From DASQGA01 sp963762085 (GTDB lineage: Bacteria > Actinomycetota > Thermoleophilia > Gaiellales > Gaiellaceae), in the NCBI GenBank assembly GCA_963762085.1, contig CAVXJD010000001.1, positions 186,001 to 250,000 of the forward strand: 64,000 nucleotides of DNA, in the 5' to 3' direction. The stretch's first letter is position 1, and every line of letters begins with the position of its first letter. The notes beneath the pieces are model-generated. The model was not told the origin of the DNA, ran no database searches, and saw only the letters and a list, made by a program, of their open reading frames with translations. The position numbers were made by a program, and so were the translations under genes. Positions 47,731 to 56,890 of this stretch are shown here, in pieces.

Positions 47731-47961
47731 ATGGGACGATGCGAGGGTTATTACAGGCTGGAGAATCGTCGCTGCGACCGTGAGGCCGTTCGCGAGCTGC
47801 GGGCGTCCGACGGCGAGCACTACCTCGTGTGCGAGTACCACCGGCGGCAAGCCTGGACGGCCGCGGTGGCTCGCTGGCACGGGGAGACGGACCTGCGCGC
47901 CACGATGGCGACAGGCCTTCGCTCGGCGAAGCAGCCACGACGTACCTTCGTCTGGGGCTAG
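47731..47961 (+). CDS. Small Cys-rich protein, possibly zinc-binding
   Basis: A 76-residue protein with Cys at positions 4, 15 and 34 and His at 37 (GRCEGYY, RRCDREAV, LVCEYHRRQAW), spaced as a possible zinc site. No known family. Divergent from the ABC ATPase. Coding is supported only by length and pattern, so confidence is moderate. Confidence 0.55.
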   Translation: MGRCEGYYRLENRRCDREAVRELRASDGEHYLVCEYHRRQAWTAAVARWHGETDLRATMATGLRSAKQPRRTFVWG

Positions 47962-47994
47962 CAGCGCTTTCTGCACGCTAGGCTCCCCTCCGGG

Positions 47995-48602
47995 ATGGGG
48001 GAGGAAGCCCGCTGCACCGCTCGCTTCGGGGAGCGCGCGTTCCGAGGGCAAAGCGCTCCTCGAGACGGACGAGCTCATCTTCCGGGGCGACTTCCGGATC
48101 GCCGTCCCGCTGAAGGGCATCACGGCGCTCGACGCGTCGAACGGAGAGCTCCGCGTCGAGTTCGCAGACGGCGAGGCGACCTTCGAACTTGGCCCGAAGG
48201 CCGAGCGGTGGGCCGAGCGGATCCGAAACCCCAAGTCGCTCCTCGACAAGCTCGGCGTCAAGCCGGAGTCGAGCGTGGCGGTCGTTGACCTGGACGACGG
48301 CGAGTTCCGGACGCTCCTCGGAGGAGCGGGTCGACCGCTACGCCACCGCGCCCCAGCACGAGTCCGACCTCATCTTCCTGGGCGCGGAGGCGACGGGTGA
48401 CCTCGGCCGGATCGAGTCGCTCGTCCCGTACCTGCGCCCGAGCGGGCACATCTGGGTCGTCGCGCCGAAGGGGCGCCAGGACATCCGGGAGGCCGACGTG
48501 CTCGCAGCCGGCCGCGCAGCGGGGCTGAAGGACACGAAGGTGGCCCGCTTCTCGGGCACGCACACCGCGCACCGGTTCACGATCCCGCTCGACCGCCGCT
48601 AG
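47995..48602 (+). CDS. DUF3052-like protein with N-terminal PH-like part, two frameshifts
   Basis: The first frame starts MGEEARCTARFGER. Near 48040 it shifts to a frame with KALLETDELIFRGDFRIAVP and FADGEATFELGPKAERWAERI, a PH-like strand pattern. It ends with PKSLLDKLGVKPESSVAVVDL, the opening of the DUF3052 domain. Near 48318 the frame shifts again to DLIFLGAEATGDLGRIESL and GHIWVVAPKGRQDIREAD, the DUF3052 core. Total about 200 residues. Function unknown. Confidence 0.65.
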
Positions 48603-48603
48603 C

Positions 48604-49258
48604 TCAGATCGGCGCCAGGCGCTCGACCTGGGCGCCGCGCGCCACGAGCACCTCGCTCACGAGCGCCGGTGGAAAGAGCCCGTGCTCGACCACGCCGGGG
48701 GTCTCGGCGAGCCGCGCTGAAAGGTCCCCCGGATCGTCGACCGGCCCGACGTAGTCAGCGATCACGCCTCCGTCCGGGCTGAGGTGACGTGTCACGAAGC
48801 TCCACCTGGCCGATTCGGCGCAGAGTCGCGTCCAGCCCATAAGCCAGCAGCTCGAGCGGGATCGGAGGCGCGATCGCCTCGACGAGCTTGTCCGAGGAGG
48901 CGATGACGACGAACCGGTCGGCGGCCGCCGCGACGATCTTCTCGCGGGTGTGGGCAGCTCCTCCTCCCTTCACGACCCAGCAGGCCGGGTTGATCTGATC
49001 CGCCCCGTCGATCGCGATATCGAGCCGGTCGAGCCCTTCGAACGGCTCGATCCGAAGCCCGAGCTCGAGGCCGGCCGCTTCCGTCCGGGGCGACGTCGCG
49101 ACGCAGCGAAGGTCGAGCGAGCGGCGTGCGAGCGCCTCCAGGAGGTATGCGACCGTCGACCCGGTGCCGAGCCCGACCAGCATGCCGTCCTCGACGAGGG
49201 CGGCAGCAGCAGCCGCCGCTGCCTGCTTCTCCTGCTCGGTGTCACGTATCGTCGCCAC
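48604..49258 (-). CDS. rpiA: Ribose-5-phosphate isomerase A, one frameshift
   Basis: Interconverts ribose-5-P and ribulose-5-P. The first frame holds LVGLGTGSTVAYLLEAL, the active-site IAIDGADQI, VVKGGGAAHTREKIVA and SSDKLVEAI. Near 48783 the frame changes and the expected end follows (DGGVIADYVGPVDDPGDL, GVVEHGLFPPALVSEV). Start is the GTG at 49258, two bases from the ATG of the divergent HAD gene; one of the two starts may be wrong. Assembled length about 218 residues. Confidence 0.85.
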
Positions 49259-49259
49259 G

Positions 49260-50564
49260 ATGATTCCGGCGAGTGACTCTACTGTCGTCGCGATCCTGTT
49301 CGACATCGACGGCACGCTGATCAACTCCGGAGGCGCCGGCGCCGTCTCGTGGCGAAGGGCATTCGAGGACCTCTACGGGATCCCCGCCGACATCGGGAAG
49401 TTCACGGACGCCGGCATGACCGACCCCGAGGTGGCGCGCCTCACCTTCAAGGCCGTGATCGGCCACGAGCCCTCCCCCGAGGAGCTCGCGCGGGTGATGG
49501 CGAAGCGCCTCGAGCACCTCCCGCGAGCGGTCGCCGAGTCGAAGGGCTACAAGGTGCTCCCGGGTGTGAAGGAGCTCCTGCCGCAGCTCCGCGACGCCGG
49601 GTATCTGCTCGGCCTGACCACGGGCGGGGTCGAGGAAGCGGCCCGCATGAAGCTCGAGCGCGGCGGCCTGAACGAGTACTTCACGTTCGGCGGGTACGGC
49701 TCGGACTCCCCGGACCGCGTCGAGCTGACGAAGAAGGCAGTCGAGCGTGCCGAGACGATCGTAGGCCGGGACCTGGAGCATGAAGAGGTGCTCGACGTCG
49801 GCGATACTCCGCTCGACATCACGGCCGCGCATGCGGCGAACACAGCCGCGGTCGGCGTCGCGACCGGCCACTACTCGAAAGAGGAACTTGCCGAGGCGGG
49901 CGCCGACTACGTGCTCGGGACGCTGGAGGAAGGAGCTACCGCTGTGAGCCAGATCCTCGACGTCAGCGTCCCGATCCGGGAGGGCATGCCGATCTACGAC
50001 GGCAATCCAGGTGTCCACCTATCCCGCGCACAGTCGATCGAGGACGGCGCTGACGCGAACGTGAGCCGCCTCGACCTCGGCGTCCACACGGGCACCCACG
50101 TCGACGCTCCGCTCCACTTCCTGCCCGACGGAGCCGGCGCCGAGACACTCCCACTCGACGTACTCGTCGGTCCGGCGCAAGTCGTCGACGCCACGAGCCT
50201 CACGGGGCCGATCGACGCGAGCTCGCTCGAAAGCCTCGACCTGCCCAGCGGTCTCGAGCGCCTCCTCCTGAAGACGCCGAACTCGGAGCTTTGGGCCCGC
50301 GACGACTTCACACGCGACTTCATCCGGCTCACCGGCGACGGCGCACGCTTCCTGGTCGAGCGTGGCGTTCACCTCGTCGGCATCGACTATCTATCCGTGG
50401 GAGACCAGGAAGCCCACCGTGAGCTGCTCGGAGCCGGAGTCGTCGCGGTCGAGGGGCTCGACTTCCGCAGGGTCGATCCCGGCGCCTACACGCTCGTGTG
50501 CCTGCCGCTTTTGGTCGTCGGCTCCGACGGCGCGCCTGCCCGCGCGATCCTGCTCCGCGATTAA
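49260..50564 (+). CDS. HAD hydrolase fused in frame to cyclase-family protein
   Basis: One open frame of about 434 residues. The first 230 are a HAD phosphatase (phosphoglycolate phosphatase-like): FDIDGTLINSGGAGAV with the nucleophile Asp, LLGLTTGGVEEAARMKLE, and VLDVGDTPLDITAAHA. The rest is a cyclase/arylformamidase-like protein with the metal motif HTGTHVDAPLHFLPD. A GTG at 49941 is preceded by GGAGGAAGGAG at a good distance and would start the cyclase alone. In a neighbouring frame, the HAD would stop at the TGA overlapping that GTG. So this is either a true fusion or two genes joined by an indel. Confidence 0.78.
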   Translation: MIPASDSTVVAILFDIDGTLINSGGAGAVSWRRAFEDLYGIPADIGKFTDAGMTDPEVARLTFKAVIGHEPSPEELARVMAKRLEHLPRAVAESKGYKVLPGVKELLPQLRDAGYLLGLTTGGVEEAARMKLERGGLNEYFTFGGYGSDSPDRVELTKKAVERAETIVGRDLEHEEVLDVGDTPLDITAAHAANTAAVGVATGHYSKEELAEAGADYVLGTLEEGATAVSQILDVSVPIREGMPIYDGNPGVHLSRAQSIEDGADANVSRLDLGVHTGTHVDAPLHFLPDGAGAETLPLDVLVGPAQVVDATSLTGPIDASSLESLDLPSGLERLLLKTPNSELWARDDFTRDFIRLTGDGARFLVERGVHLVGIDYLSVGDQEAHRELLGAGVVAVEGLDFRRVDPGAYTLVCLPLLVVGSDGAPARAILLRD

Positions 50565-50803
50565 GCCATCAGGATGGCGGCAAGGGCCACGCCGAAGAAC
50601 ATGAGCACGATCGCGGCCCAGACACTTGCCCAGAAGCGGATCTCCACGTTGGAGGGACGCGGGTGGTGCGGGAGTCGCCCCCAGACGATCCAGCGCGCGC
50701 CGCGTGCGGGCCAGCGCGCTGGGGAGACGAGCAAGGGCAGGGCGGCGCTCAGGACGAACGCCCCGAACATGAGCACTGCGCCGAGGCCGAAAATCTCCGC
50801 CAT
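50561..50803 (-). CDS. Small two-helix membrane protein
   Basis: An 80-residue protein with hydrophobic segments at residues 5-27 (LGAVLMFGAFVLSAALPLL) and 58-78 (FWASVWAAIVLMFFGVALA), and a basic loop (PARGARWIVWGRLPHHPRP). No known family. It overlaps the cyclase stop by a few bases on the other strand. Confidence 0.55.
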   Translation of the reverse strand: MAEIFGLGAVLMFGAFVLSAALPLLVSPARWPARGARWIVWGRLPHHPRPSNVEIRFWASVWAAIVLMFFGVALAAILMA

Positions 50804-50847
50804 CGTCTGAGTGTGTGTCCTTCCGAAGAAAAGCGCTAGACCTGGAA

Positions 50848-51948
50848 CTACCCGACTTCGACGAAGACCTTGATCGCGCCCTCGTCTTGCGTCAGGTGAA
50901 GCAGCATCTCCTCGTAGTTGTCGAGGCCGTCGATCGGCGTCGTCAGGAGCTTCGCGAGCCAGCCCGGATAGAAGGCCTCCGCCCTGACCAGGTCGGTGAC
51001 GCCCCGGTCAAAGTCGTCCCGGGAAGCGTTCACGGTCCCGACCATGACCTTGTTGCCGAGCACGAAGCCCTGGTTGATCTTGTCACTCGGAATCTCAGCC
51101 TTCCGGTCGCCACCGGTGACGCTCGCGAGCACGAGGACGCCGTTCTTCGCGAGCAGCTCTGCGGCCTCGAACGCCAGCGGGCTGAAGCCGGTCGCCTCGA
51201 AGATCAGGTCGAACGGCCCGTGCTCGGCGCTCGTGTCGGCGAGCGAGGTCTCCTCGGAGCTCACGTACGCCGCGCCCAGCTCCTCCACGAGGCGGCTGTT
51301 CAAGTACGGAGGCTTCCGTTTCGAGAAGCACGTCACATCGACCCCGCGGAGGCGCAGCGCCAGCGTGCACAGAAGCCCGATCGTTCCCGATCCGAGGACG
51401 GCCGCCCGCTCCGGCTTCCAGATCTTCAGGCGCCGCTGGATCTCGTAGGCCTGGTTCAGCCCCTTCTCCGAGACCGAAAGCGGCTCCAGGAGAACGCCGA
51501 CCTCCCGGAGTGAATCCGGGAGCGGCACGACATAGGTTTCGTCCTCGACGTAACGCTCGGTAAGAAAGCCGTGCAGGAGGTTGATGCCGCGCTCGTAGTA
51601 AACGTCGTCCGTCGTCATGTCCTGGAGCCCGATCCGGTCGTAGGGGCTCGAGCCCGGCCTGCGCACGGTCGCGACGACGAGGGTGCCGGGCCGGAGTGAG
51701 GCCCGGACGTTTGGACCGGCGTCGAGCACCTCCCCGAAGCTCTCGTGGCCCGTCACGAGGTAGTCGAACCCCTCCGGCGCCGCGCCGTACTCGGCCTCGT
51801 TGATCTCCTTGTCCGTCCCGTCGACCCCGACCCTGATCACCTTGACGAGGACGCCGCGCCCGCCGTCTACGTCGTCGAGCGAGGGTTCCGGGACGTCTTC
51901 GAGGTGCATCGAGTGCGCCTTGCCCGGATGAACCGCGATTGCCTTCAC
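50848..51948 (-). CDS. Glucose 1-dehydrogenase-like medium-chain dehydrogenase
   Basis: A 366-residue MDR enzyme that oxidises glucose to gluconolactone with NAD(P), as in archaeal-type glucose dehydrogenases. Family features: N-terminal MKAIAVHPGK, VGVDGTDKEINEAEYG with substrate-loop residues, VTGHESFGEVLDAG with the zinc-binding His-Glu, GLLCTLALRLRGVDV after the Rossmann GSGTIG, and VLGNKVMVGTVNASRDDF. Next to a GH15 enzyme, so a glucose route is plausible. Confidence 0.9.
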   Translation of the reverse strand: MKAIAVHPGKAHSMHLEDVPEPSLDDVDGGRGVLVKVIRVGVDGTDKEINEAEYGAAPEGFDYLVTGHESFGEVLDAGPNVRASLRPGTLVVATVRRPGSSPYDRIGLQDMTTDDVYYERGINLLHGFLTERYVEDETYVVPLPDSLREVGVLLEPLSVSEKGLNQAYEIQRRLKIWKPERAAVLGSGTIGLLCTLALRLRGVDVTCFSKRKPPYLNSRLVEELGAAYVSSEETSLADTSAEHGPFDLIFEATGFSPLAFEAAELLAKNGVLVLASVTGGDRKAEIPSDKINQGFVLGNKVMVGTVNASRDDFDRGVTDLVRAEAFYPGWLAKLLTTPIDGLDNYEEMLLHLTQDEGAIKVFVEVG

Positions 51949-52010
51949 TCAATCAATTCTTAACCTTGCGGCCCGATTACGACGGCTCAGCCCGAGATAA
52001 GTTCCCGGAC

Positions 52011-52217
52011 GTGACCCTCCGGGAGCTCGCGAGTCGAAACGACGGCAGCTGTGTCGTCCGCCTGATGTGGGACCCGGCACGCGACCAGACGGTGCTGCGA
52101 TTCCGGGACGAGGAGAGGAACGAGACCGTCGTCGTAGACGTGCCCAGGGAGGAAGCGCTCACCGCGTTCAACAACCCCCGCGACTACCTCCCTTCCGGGG
52201 TCGGCGAAGCCGCTTAA
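52011..52217 (+). CDS. Small hypothetical protein
   Basis: From the GTG at 52011 the protein is 68 residues (VTLRELASRNDGSCVVRL, TVLRFRDEERNETVVVD, ALTAFNNPRDYLPSG). An upstream TTG at 51939 overlaps the divergent dehydrogenase start and is not favoured. No family recognised. Lies 39 nt before the GH15 gene. Confidence 0.6.
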   Translation: MTLRELASRNDGSCVVRLMWDPARDQTVLRFRDEERNETVVVDVPREEALTAFNNPRDYLPSGVGEAA

Positions 52218-52256
52218 GAGCTTGTAACCGGGGCCTCCGAGGCCCAGACTGACGCC

Positions 52257-54107
52257 ATGGCCGAACCGGTCGCAGCCGTCCAGGGTCCGATCACCGCCGG
52301 TTCGAGCAGGCCGGATTACCTCCCGATCGCGGAGCACGGCGTGATCGGCGACCTCCATTCGGTCGCCCTGGTCGGGACCGATGGCACGATCGACTGGTAC
52401 TGCCCGGGCCGCTTCGACGGGCCCAGTGTCTTTGCGTCCATCCTCGACAAGGATCACGGAGGCCACTGGCGCATCGCCCCCACCGTCTCGGGAGGAACGT
52501 CGAAACAGCTCTACTTCCCGGACACAAACGTCCTGATCACGCGCTTCCTGACACCAGAGGGCGTCGTCGAGATGCAGGACTTCATGCCGGTCAGCGAGCG
52601 TGGCGGAGAGCACCGCCAAAGGGTCATCCGGCGCCTCATGGCCGTTCGCGGCGCGATGAGCCTCCGACTCGAGCTTGAGCCGCGATTCGACTACGGCCGC
52701 GCCGAGCACGAGGCGCACGTCTTCGACGGCGGAGTCGTCTTCCACACTCCGGCGCTCTCGCTCGCCCTCGACTCGGCCGTTGCGCTCGCCCGAACCGAGA
52801 GGGGTGTCGAGGCCGAGTTCTCTCTCCGGGAGGGCGAGACGGCCACCTTCACGCTCGAGAGCGTGGACGAGACTTACGAGACCCACGTCCACTCGGAACT
52901 GGAGACGCGCGAGCTCTTCGAGCGCACCGTGGAGTACTGGCGCCGGTGGATGCGCCACTGCCGCTACCAGGGACGCTGGCGCGAGATGGTCTACCGCTCG
53001 GCCCTGACGCTGAAGCTCCTCACCTACCAGCCGACGGGCGCGATCGTCGCCGCGCCGACGACCAGCCTCCCGGAGCAGCTCGGCGGTGTGCGGAACTGGG
53101 ACTACCGCTACACCTGGATTCGCGACGCAGCTTTCTCGCTCTACGCACTGCTCAGGCTCGGGTTCACCGAGGAGGCGGAGGCGTTCATGGACTGGCTCGA
53201 CGCCCGTCTCAAGGAGCGCCTGCAAGGCGAGTCGGGGCCGCTCCAGATCATGTACGGCATCGATGGGCGCTCGGAGCTCCCCGAGGTCGTCCTCGACCAC
53301 CTCGAGGGTTACCGGGGCTCCGGGCCCGTCCGGATCGGGAACGGCGCCGCGGATCAGCTCCAGCTCGACATCTACGGCGAGATGATGGACTCGGTCTACC
53401 TCTACAACAAGCACGGAAAGCCGATCTCACACGACGCTTGGATGTCGGTCTGCCGCGTCATCGACTGGGTGCTCGAGAACTGGGACCGGCCCGACGAGGG
53501 CATCTGGGAGACGCGTGGAGGCAAGAAGCACTTCACCTACTCGCGTCTCATGTGCTGGGTCGCCGTCGAGCGCGCGATCCGAGTCGCCCGGCAGCGCGGC
53601 TTGCCCGCGGATCTCGTCAAGTGGATGGCGGCCCGCGACGCGATCTACAACCAGATCATGGAGAAAGGCTGGAACGAGGAGCGCGGCGCCTTCATCCAGT
53701 CCTACGAGACCGACGTCCTCGACGCATCGAATCTGCTCATGCCACTCGTCAAGTTCATCTCCCCGACCGATCCTCGATGGCTCTCGACGCTCGACGCGAT
53801 CACGGAGGAGCTCGTCTCCGACAGCCTCGTCTACCGGTACAACACGAAGGCCTCACCCGACGGTCTCGAGGGCGACGAGGGCACCTTCTCGATCTGCTCC
53901 TTCTGGTACGTCGAGGCACTCGCGCGGGCCGGGCGGGTGGACGAGGCGCGGCTCGCATTCGAGAAGATGCTCACGTATGCGAACCACCTTGGTCTGTTCG
54001 CGGAGGAGATCGGGCCGACAGGGGAGCAGCTGGGGAACTTCCCCCAGGCGTTCACGCACCTCTCCCTGATCAGCGCCGCGGTCAACCTGGACCGACAGCT
54101 CGGTTAG
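52257..54107 (+). CDS. Glycoside hydrolase family 15 protein
   Basis: A 616-residue GH15 enzyme (glucoamylase or trehalase-type). The N-terminal beta-sandwich has IAEHGVIGDLHSVALVGTDG, IDWYCPGRFDGPSVFASIL. The alpha/alpha toroid begins with APTTSLPEQLGGVRNWDYRY, WIRDAAFSLYALLRLGF. Later motifs are IWETRGGKKHFTYSRLMCWV with the general acid Glu in that segment, and NLLMPLVKFISP. Actinobacterial relatives include GH15 trehalases. No signal peptide, so it acts in the cytoplasm. Ends 13 nt before the MreB homologue. Confidence 0.92.
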   Translation: MAEPVAAVQGPITAGSSRPDYLPIAEHGVIGDLHSVALVGTDGTIDWYCPGRFDGPSVFASILDKDHGGHWRIAPTVSGGTSKQLYFPDTNVLITRFLTPEGVVEMQDFMPVSERGGEHRQRVIRRLMAVRGAMSLRLELEPRFDYGRAEHEAHVFDGGVVFHTPALSLALDSAVALARTERGVEAEFSLREGETATFTLESVDETYETHVHSELETRELFERTVEYWRRWMRHCRYQGRWREMVYRSALTLKLLTYQPTGAIVAAPTTSLPEQLGGVRNWDYRYTWIRDAAFSLYALLRLGFTEEAEAFMDWLDARLKERLQGESGPLQIMYGIDGRSELPEVVLDHLEGYRGSGPVRIGNGAADQLQLDIYGEMMDSVYLYNKHGKPISHDAWMSVCRVIDWVLENWDRPDEGIWETRGGKKHFTYSRLMCWVAVERAIRVARQRGLPADLVKWMAARDAIYNQIMEKGWNEERGAFIQSYETDVLDASNLLMPLVKFISPTDPRWLSTLDAITEELVSDSLVYRYNTKASPDGLEGDEGTFSICSFWYVEALARAGRVDEARLAFEKMLTYANHLGLFAEEIGPTGEQLGNFPQAFTHLSLISAAVNLDRQLG

Positions 54108-54120
54108 GCCGACCGGAGCG

Positions 54121-55197
54121 ATGGGACTATTGAACTACCTGAGCGGTTTCGGACACCGCGACATGGCGGTCGATCTCGGGACCGCCAACACGGTCGTCTA
54201 CGTCCGGGGTGAAGGCATCGTCCTCTTCGAGCCGTCCGTTGTCGCCATCGACGACACCACAGGCGACGTCCACGCTGTCGGTGCCGAGGCCAAGCGCATG
54301 ATCGGGCGGACGCCGGCGTCGATCCGCGCGATCCGCCCGCTCCGAGACGGCGTCATCGCCGACTTCGAGGTGACCGAGTCGATGCTCCGCCACTTCATCC
54401 GCCGGACACACGGAAACCGGTTCCCGTACCCACGCGTGATCATCTGCGTCCCTAGCGGGATCACGGACGTTGAGGAGCGCGCGGTCGAGGAGGCGACCCT
54501 CGCCGCCGGAGCTCGACAGGCATGCCTCATCGACGAGCCAATGGCCGCCGCGATCGGCGCGGAGCTGCCGATCGACGAGGCGACCGGGAACCTCGTCGTC
54601 GACGTCGGCGGCGGTACAACCGAGGTAGCCGTCATCTCTCTCGGCAGCATCGTCGTCTCCCGGTCGATCCGGGTCGGCGGCTACGAGATGGACGACGCGA
54701 TCGTGGCCTTTGCGAAGCGCGAGCACAACATCCTGATCGGGCCGGAGAGCGCCGAGGAGGTCAAGCTCGAGATCGGCTCCGCGTGGGACGTCGGCCAGGA
54801 CGGGACCGCCGAGATCCGGGGTCGGGACATAGCCACAGGCTTCGTGAAGCGCGTCCAGGTCACAGATGCCGAGGTGCGGCGGGCCCTCGAGCGGCCCGTG
54901 ACGCAGATCGTCGACAGTGTCCGGGACACGCTCGAACGAACGCCGCCCGAGCTCGCGGCTGACATCACCAGCCGCGGCGTCGTCCTTGTGGGCGGCGGCT
55001 CGCTTCTGCGCGGACTGGACGAGCTCCTGAGGCAGGAGACGGGGCTGCCAGTCCACCAGGTCGAAGACCCCCTGACCTGCGTCGCGATCGGCGCCGGCAA
55101 GAGCCTCGAAGAGTTCGACGCGATCGCGCGGGCATCGAGAGTCCGCCGCACGAACGGCGGGCCCTCAGTTCAGACGGCTCATTTCCGCGTGCGCTAA
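54121..55197 (+). CDS. MreB/Mbl-family actin-like protein
   Basis: A 358-residue cytoskeletal ATPase. Phosphate 1 motif AVDLGTANTVVYVRGEG, phosphate 2 LVVDVGGGTTEVAVISLG, adenosine motif VVLVGGGSLLRGLDELL, plus IDEPMAAAIGAELP and GYEMDDAIVAFAKREHN. All standard MreB features. MreC, MreD and RodA are not adjacent; instead it follows a GH15 gene, so it may be a second MreB paralogue. Normal length. Confidence 0.92.
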   Translation: MGLLNYLSGFGHRDMAVDLGTANTVVYVRGEGIVLFEPSVVAIDDTTGDVHAVGAEAKRMIGRTPASIRAIRPLRDGVIADFEVTESMLRHFIRRTHGNRFPYPRVIICVPSGITDVEERAVEEATLAAGARQACLIDEPMAAAIGAELPIDEATGNLVVDVGGGTTEVAVISLGSIVVSRSIRVGGYEMDDAIVAFAKREHNILIGPESAEEVKLEIGSAWDVGQDGTAEIRGRDIATGFVKRVQVTDAEVRRALERPVTQIVDSVRDTLERTPPELAADITSRGVVLVGGGSLLRGLDELLRQETGLPVHQVEDPLTCVAIGAGKSLEEFDAIARASRVRRTNGGPSVQTAHFRVR

Positions 55198-55313
55198 CTG
55201 TCTAGCCCAGGGTGTTTTCGGGCTGGAACGAGCGCGAGCGGCCGGCCGTCGGCGCGAGATCCGCCCTGGTGTACGACCCTCGGGTGGGTGGCGCAGCAGA
55301 GGGCGAGCGGAAG

Positions 55314-55384
55314 AGGCGCGGAGCGGATTCGAACCGCTGTACGAGGCTTTGCAGGCCTCTGCCTAACCACTCGGCCACCGCGCC
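55314..55384 (-). tRNA. tRNA-Cys (GCA)
   Basis: A 71-nt cloverleaf: acceptor GGCGCGG/CCGCGCC, D-loop with GAGTGGTTAGGC, anticodon stem-loop AGGCCTGCAAAGCCT giving anticodon GCA, and T-arm GCGGTTCGAATCCGC. CCA is not encoded. Confidence 0.95.
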
Positions 55385-55964
55385 CGGCGCGTCGGAATCG
55401 TAGCGACGTCGGCTCTCGAGGAACTCCGCGGTCGCCTTCGGAGTTAGCAGGCGGGCCCCGGCAAAGCCGCTCTGGTCCAGAGCGACCAAACAAGCAAAGT
55501 GAGCACAAATCGGATCCAGCCCCTTGCTATCAAGAGGGCATTGCCTTGAGAATGGACAGATCGGCAGGCGCGTACCTTGTCCCGGGGTAACGTAGCGTCG
55601 GCCGTGCGGAGCCCCGGCTTGCCGGGGCTCCTTCTCGTTGTGCAACGCAAATAAACCCTCATGACGACCAGCCATGGGGCAGATCTACCCCCTGGCGTCG
55701 AACGTACCGGCTGCTCGAGGCCGTCACGTTCCGCCTTGCGGAACTAAAGTCGGCCTCGATCGCCTCGACACAGATCCTCCGTCAGTACCGGCTCGTCCTC
55801 CCCGACCTCGCCGATCATCTGCACTCCGCGCACTCGGAAGGCCTGTTCACTTGCCCCATGACCGGCGTCTCCAGCGCCCCTTCGGCTTTTGGGCCACTTG
55901 CGCCGGGTAGGGCAAGCTCAGCAACGTCTACACTCAGTCGTCCCGTTACGCGGAGGTTCCTGCG
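55385..55964. other. 580-nt stretch without a supported gene; one strong stem-loop
   Basis: No frame with convincing protein features. A perfect 10-bp stem (ggagccccgg / ccggggctcc, 55608-55631, 4-nt loop) followed by ttctcgttg on the plus strand may be a terminator, though no upstream gene is identified. A helical-looking frame near 55700-55850 has no start codon. Confidence 0.5.
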
Positions 55965-56111
55965 ATGGCTACGACCGACGAGACACACGAGAACGACGAG
56001 ACACACGTTGACCCTGCGCCTGGGACGGGGAACACATACCTTCGCGACTTATTCAAGCTAGTGCCGGAGGACGTCCTTCCGGACCCCGCGACCGTCCTCC
56101 CGGGCTCGTAA
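55965..56111 (+). CDS. Short acidic protein, 48 residues
   Basis: ATG at 55965 is preceded by GGAGG with an 8-nt gap (cggaggttcctgcgatg). It encodes MATTDETHENDETHVDPAP, then GNTYLRDLFKLVPEDVLPDP and a short tail, stop TAA at 56111. N-terminal repeats of (T)DETHEN are acidic; the middle is an amphipathic helix ending in a Pro-rich piece. No family recognised. The ribosome site is the main support. Confidence 0.55.
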   Translation: MATTDETHENDETHVDPAPGTGNTYLRDLFKLVPEDVLPDPATVLPGS

Positions 56112-56470
56112 ATCGAGACGGGCAGCCTGACGGTTATTTCGGCACGCTCCAGCGCCGGAGTGTCTCGCGTAGCTTCTGACCTCGATCGACAGCGCGCCCA
56201 GTTTGATCGCTCATTTGCCCACGCGTGAGGAACGGCCTGGTACTACGAGCATGGAGAGTCTTTCCCCGGCCAAGCGGTAGAAAGCACGGCTCAGCCGCTT
56301 CGTTGAGCCGTTCGGAGGGTTGCCTCTCTAGAGGAGGCGGCCGGGCTCCCGGTCGCTCTGTTCGTCCGGCGGTCGATCGCTCGTGCCGCAGGACTTGACG
56401 ACTGACCGCTTCTGACGAGAGTGAGAGTACAGCTCGGCGTGCGGCAACTCGTTGGGGGCAACTGCGGCAA
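56112..56470. other. 359-nt stretch without a supported gene
   Basis: I see no frame with start, ribosome site and protein-like sequence on either strand, and no obvious RNA gene. Contains ctctctagaggag-type short palindromes only. Confidence 0.45.
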
Positions 56471-56743
56471 ATGGAAATCGAAGTAAGTCATCCGGCGCTC
56501 GTTGAAGATCTGCTCGAGTTCCTACGCTCCTCGAGTTGCAAAGCCAGGCGTTGCGGCGGTCAGAGGGTCGACGTGCATGCCGGATGGCCGCTGCGCGAGG
56601 GCGGACAGCGGCATCTCGATCTCTATCTGGCCGCCTGGGAGGCGAAGAACCCCGGCGCACGCGCCGCGCGCGTAGGTGAGGGCGAGGGAGGCGGCCAACC
56701 AAGACTGCGGCGGCCTGCCGGCCACTCGCTGCCGCACTCATGA
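56471..56743 (+). CDS. Small hypothetical protein with conserved helical core
   Basis: A 90-residue frame; the first 65 residues look like a folded small domain (VSHPALVEDLLEFLRSSSCKA, RVDVHAGWPLREG, LDLYLAAWEAKNPGARAARV). This HPxLxxxLxEFLR...LxLYLxxWE...PG pattern occurs in short actinobacterial proteins of unknown function. The tail after residue 70 is low complexity. No SD precedes the ATG. Confidence 0.5.
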   Translation: MEIEVSHPALVEDLLEFLRSSSCKARRCGGQRVDVHAGWPLREGGQRHLDLYLAAWEAKNPGARAARVGEGEGGGQPRLRRPAGHSLPHS

Positions 56744-56890
56744 GCATTGTGGTACGAGTGCCGTTGCGATGTCGAACGCGAGCGGCGGGCGGCACGTTAG
56801 CTTTCAACAGGGCAACGTCGGGAGGAGGCCCTCTGAGGTGGTGAGGGGCTGGAGAGCCGCTCGGCCGGCAACACATGGCCGAGTCTGCCG

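Noticed and set aside
55700..55900. Possible coding remnant (YRLLEAVTFRLAELKSASI-like helix)
   Set aside because: No start codon or ribosome site in that frame and no family recognised; may be chance in GC-rich DNA.
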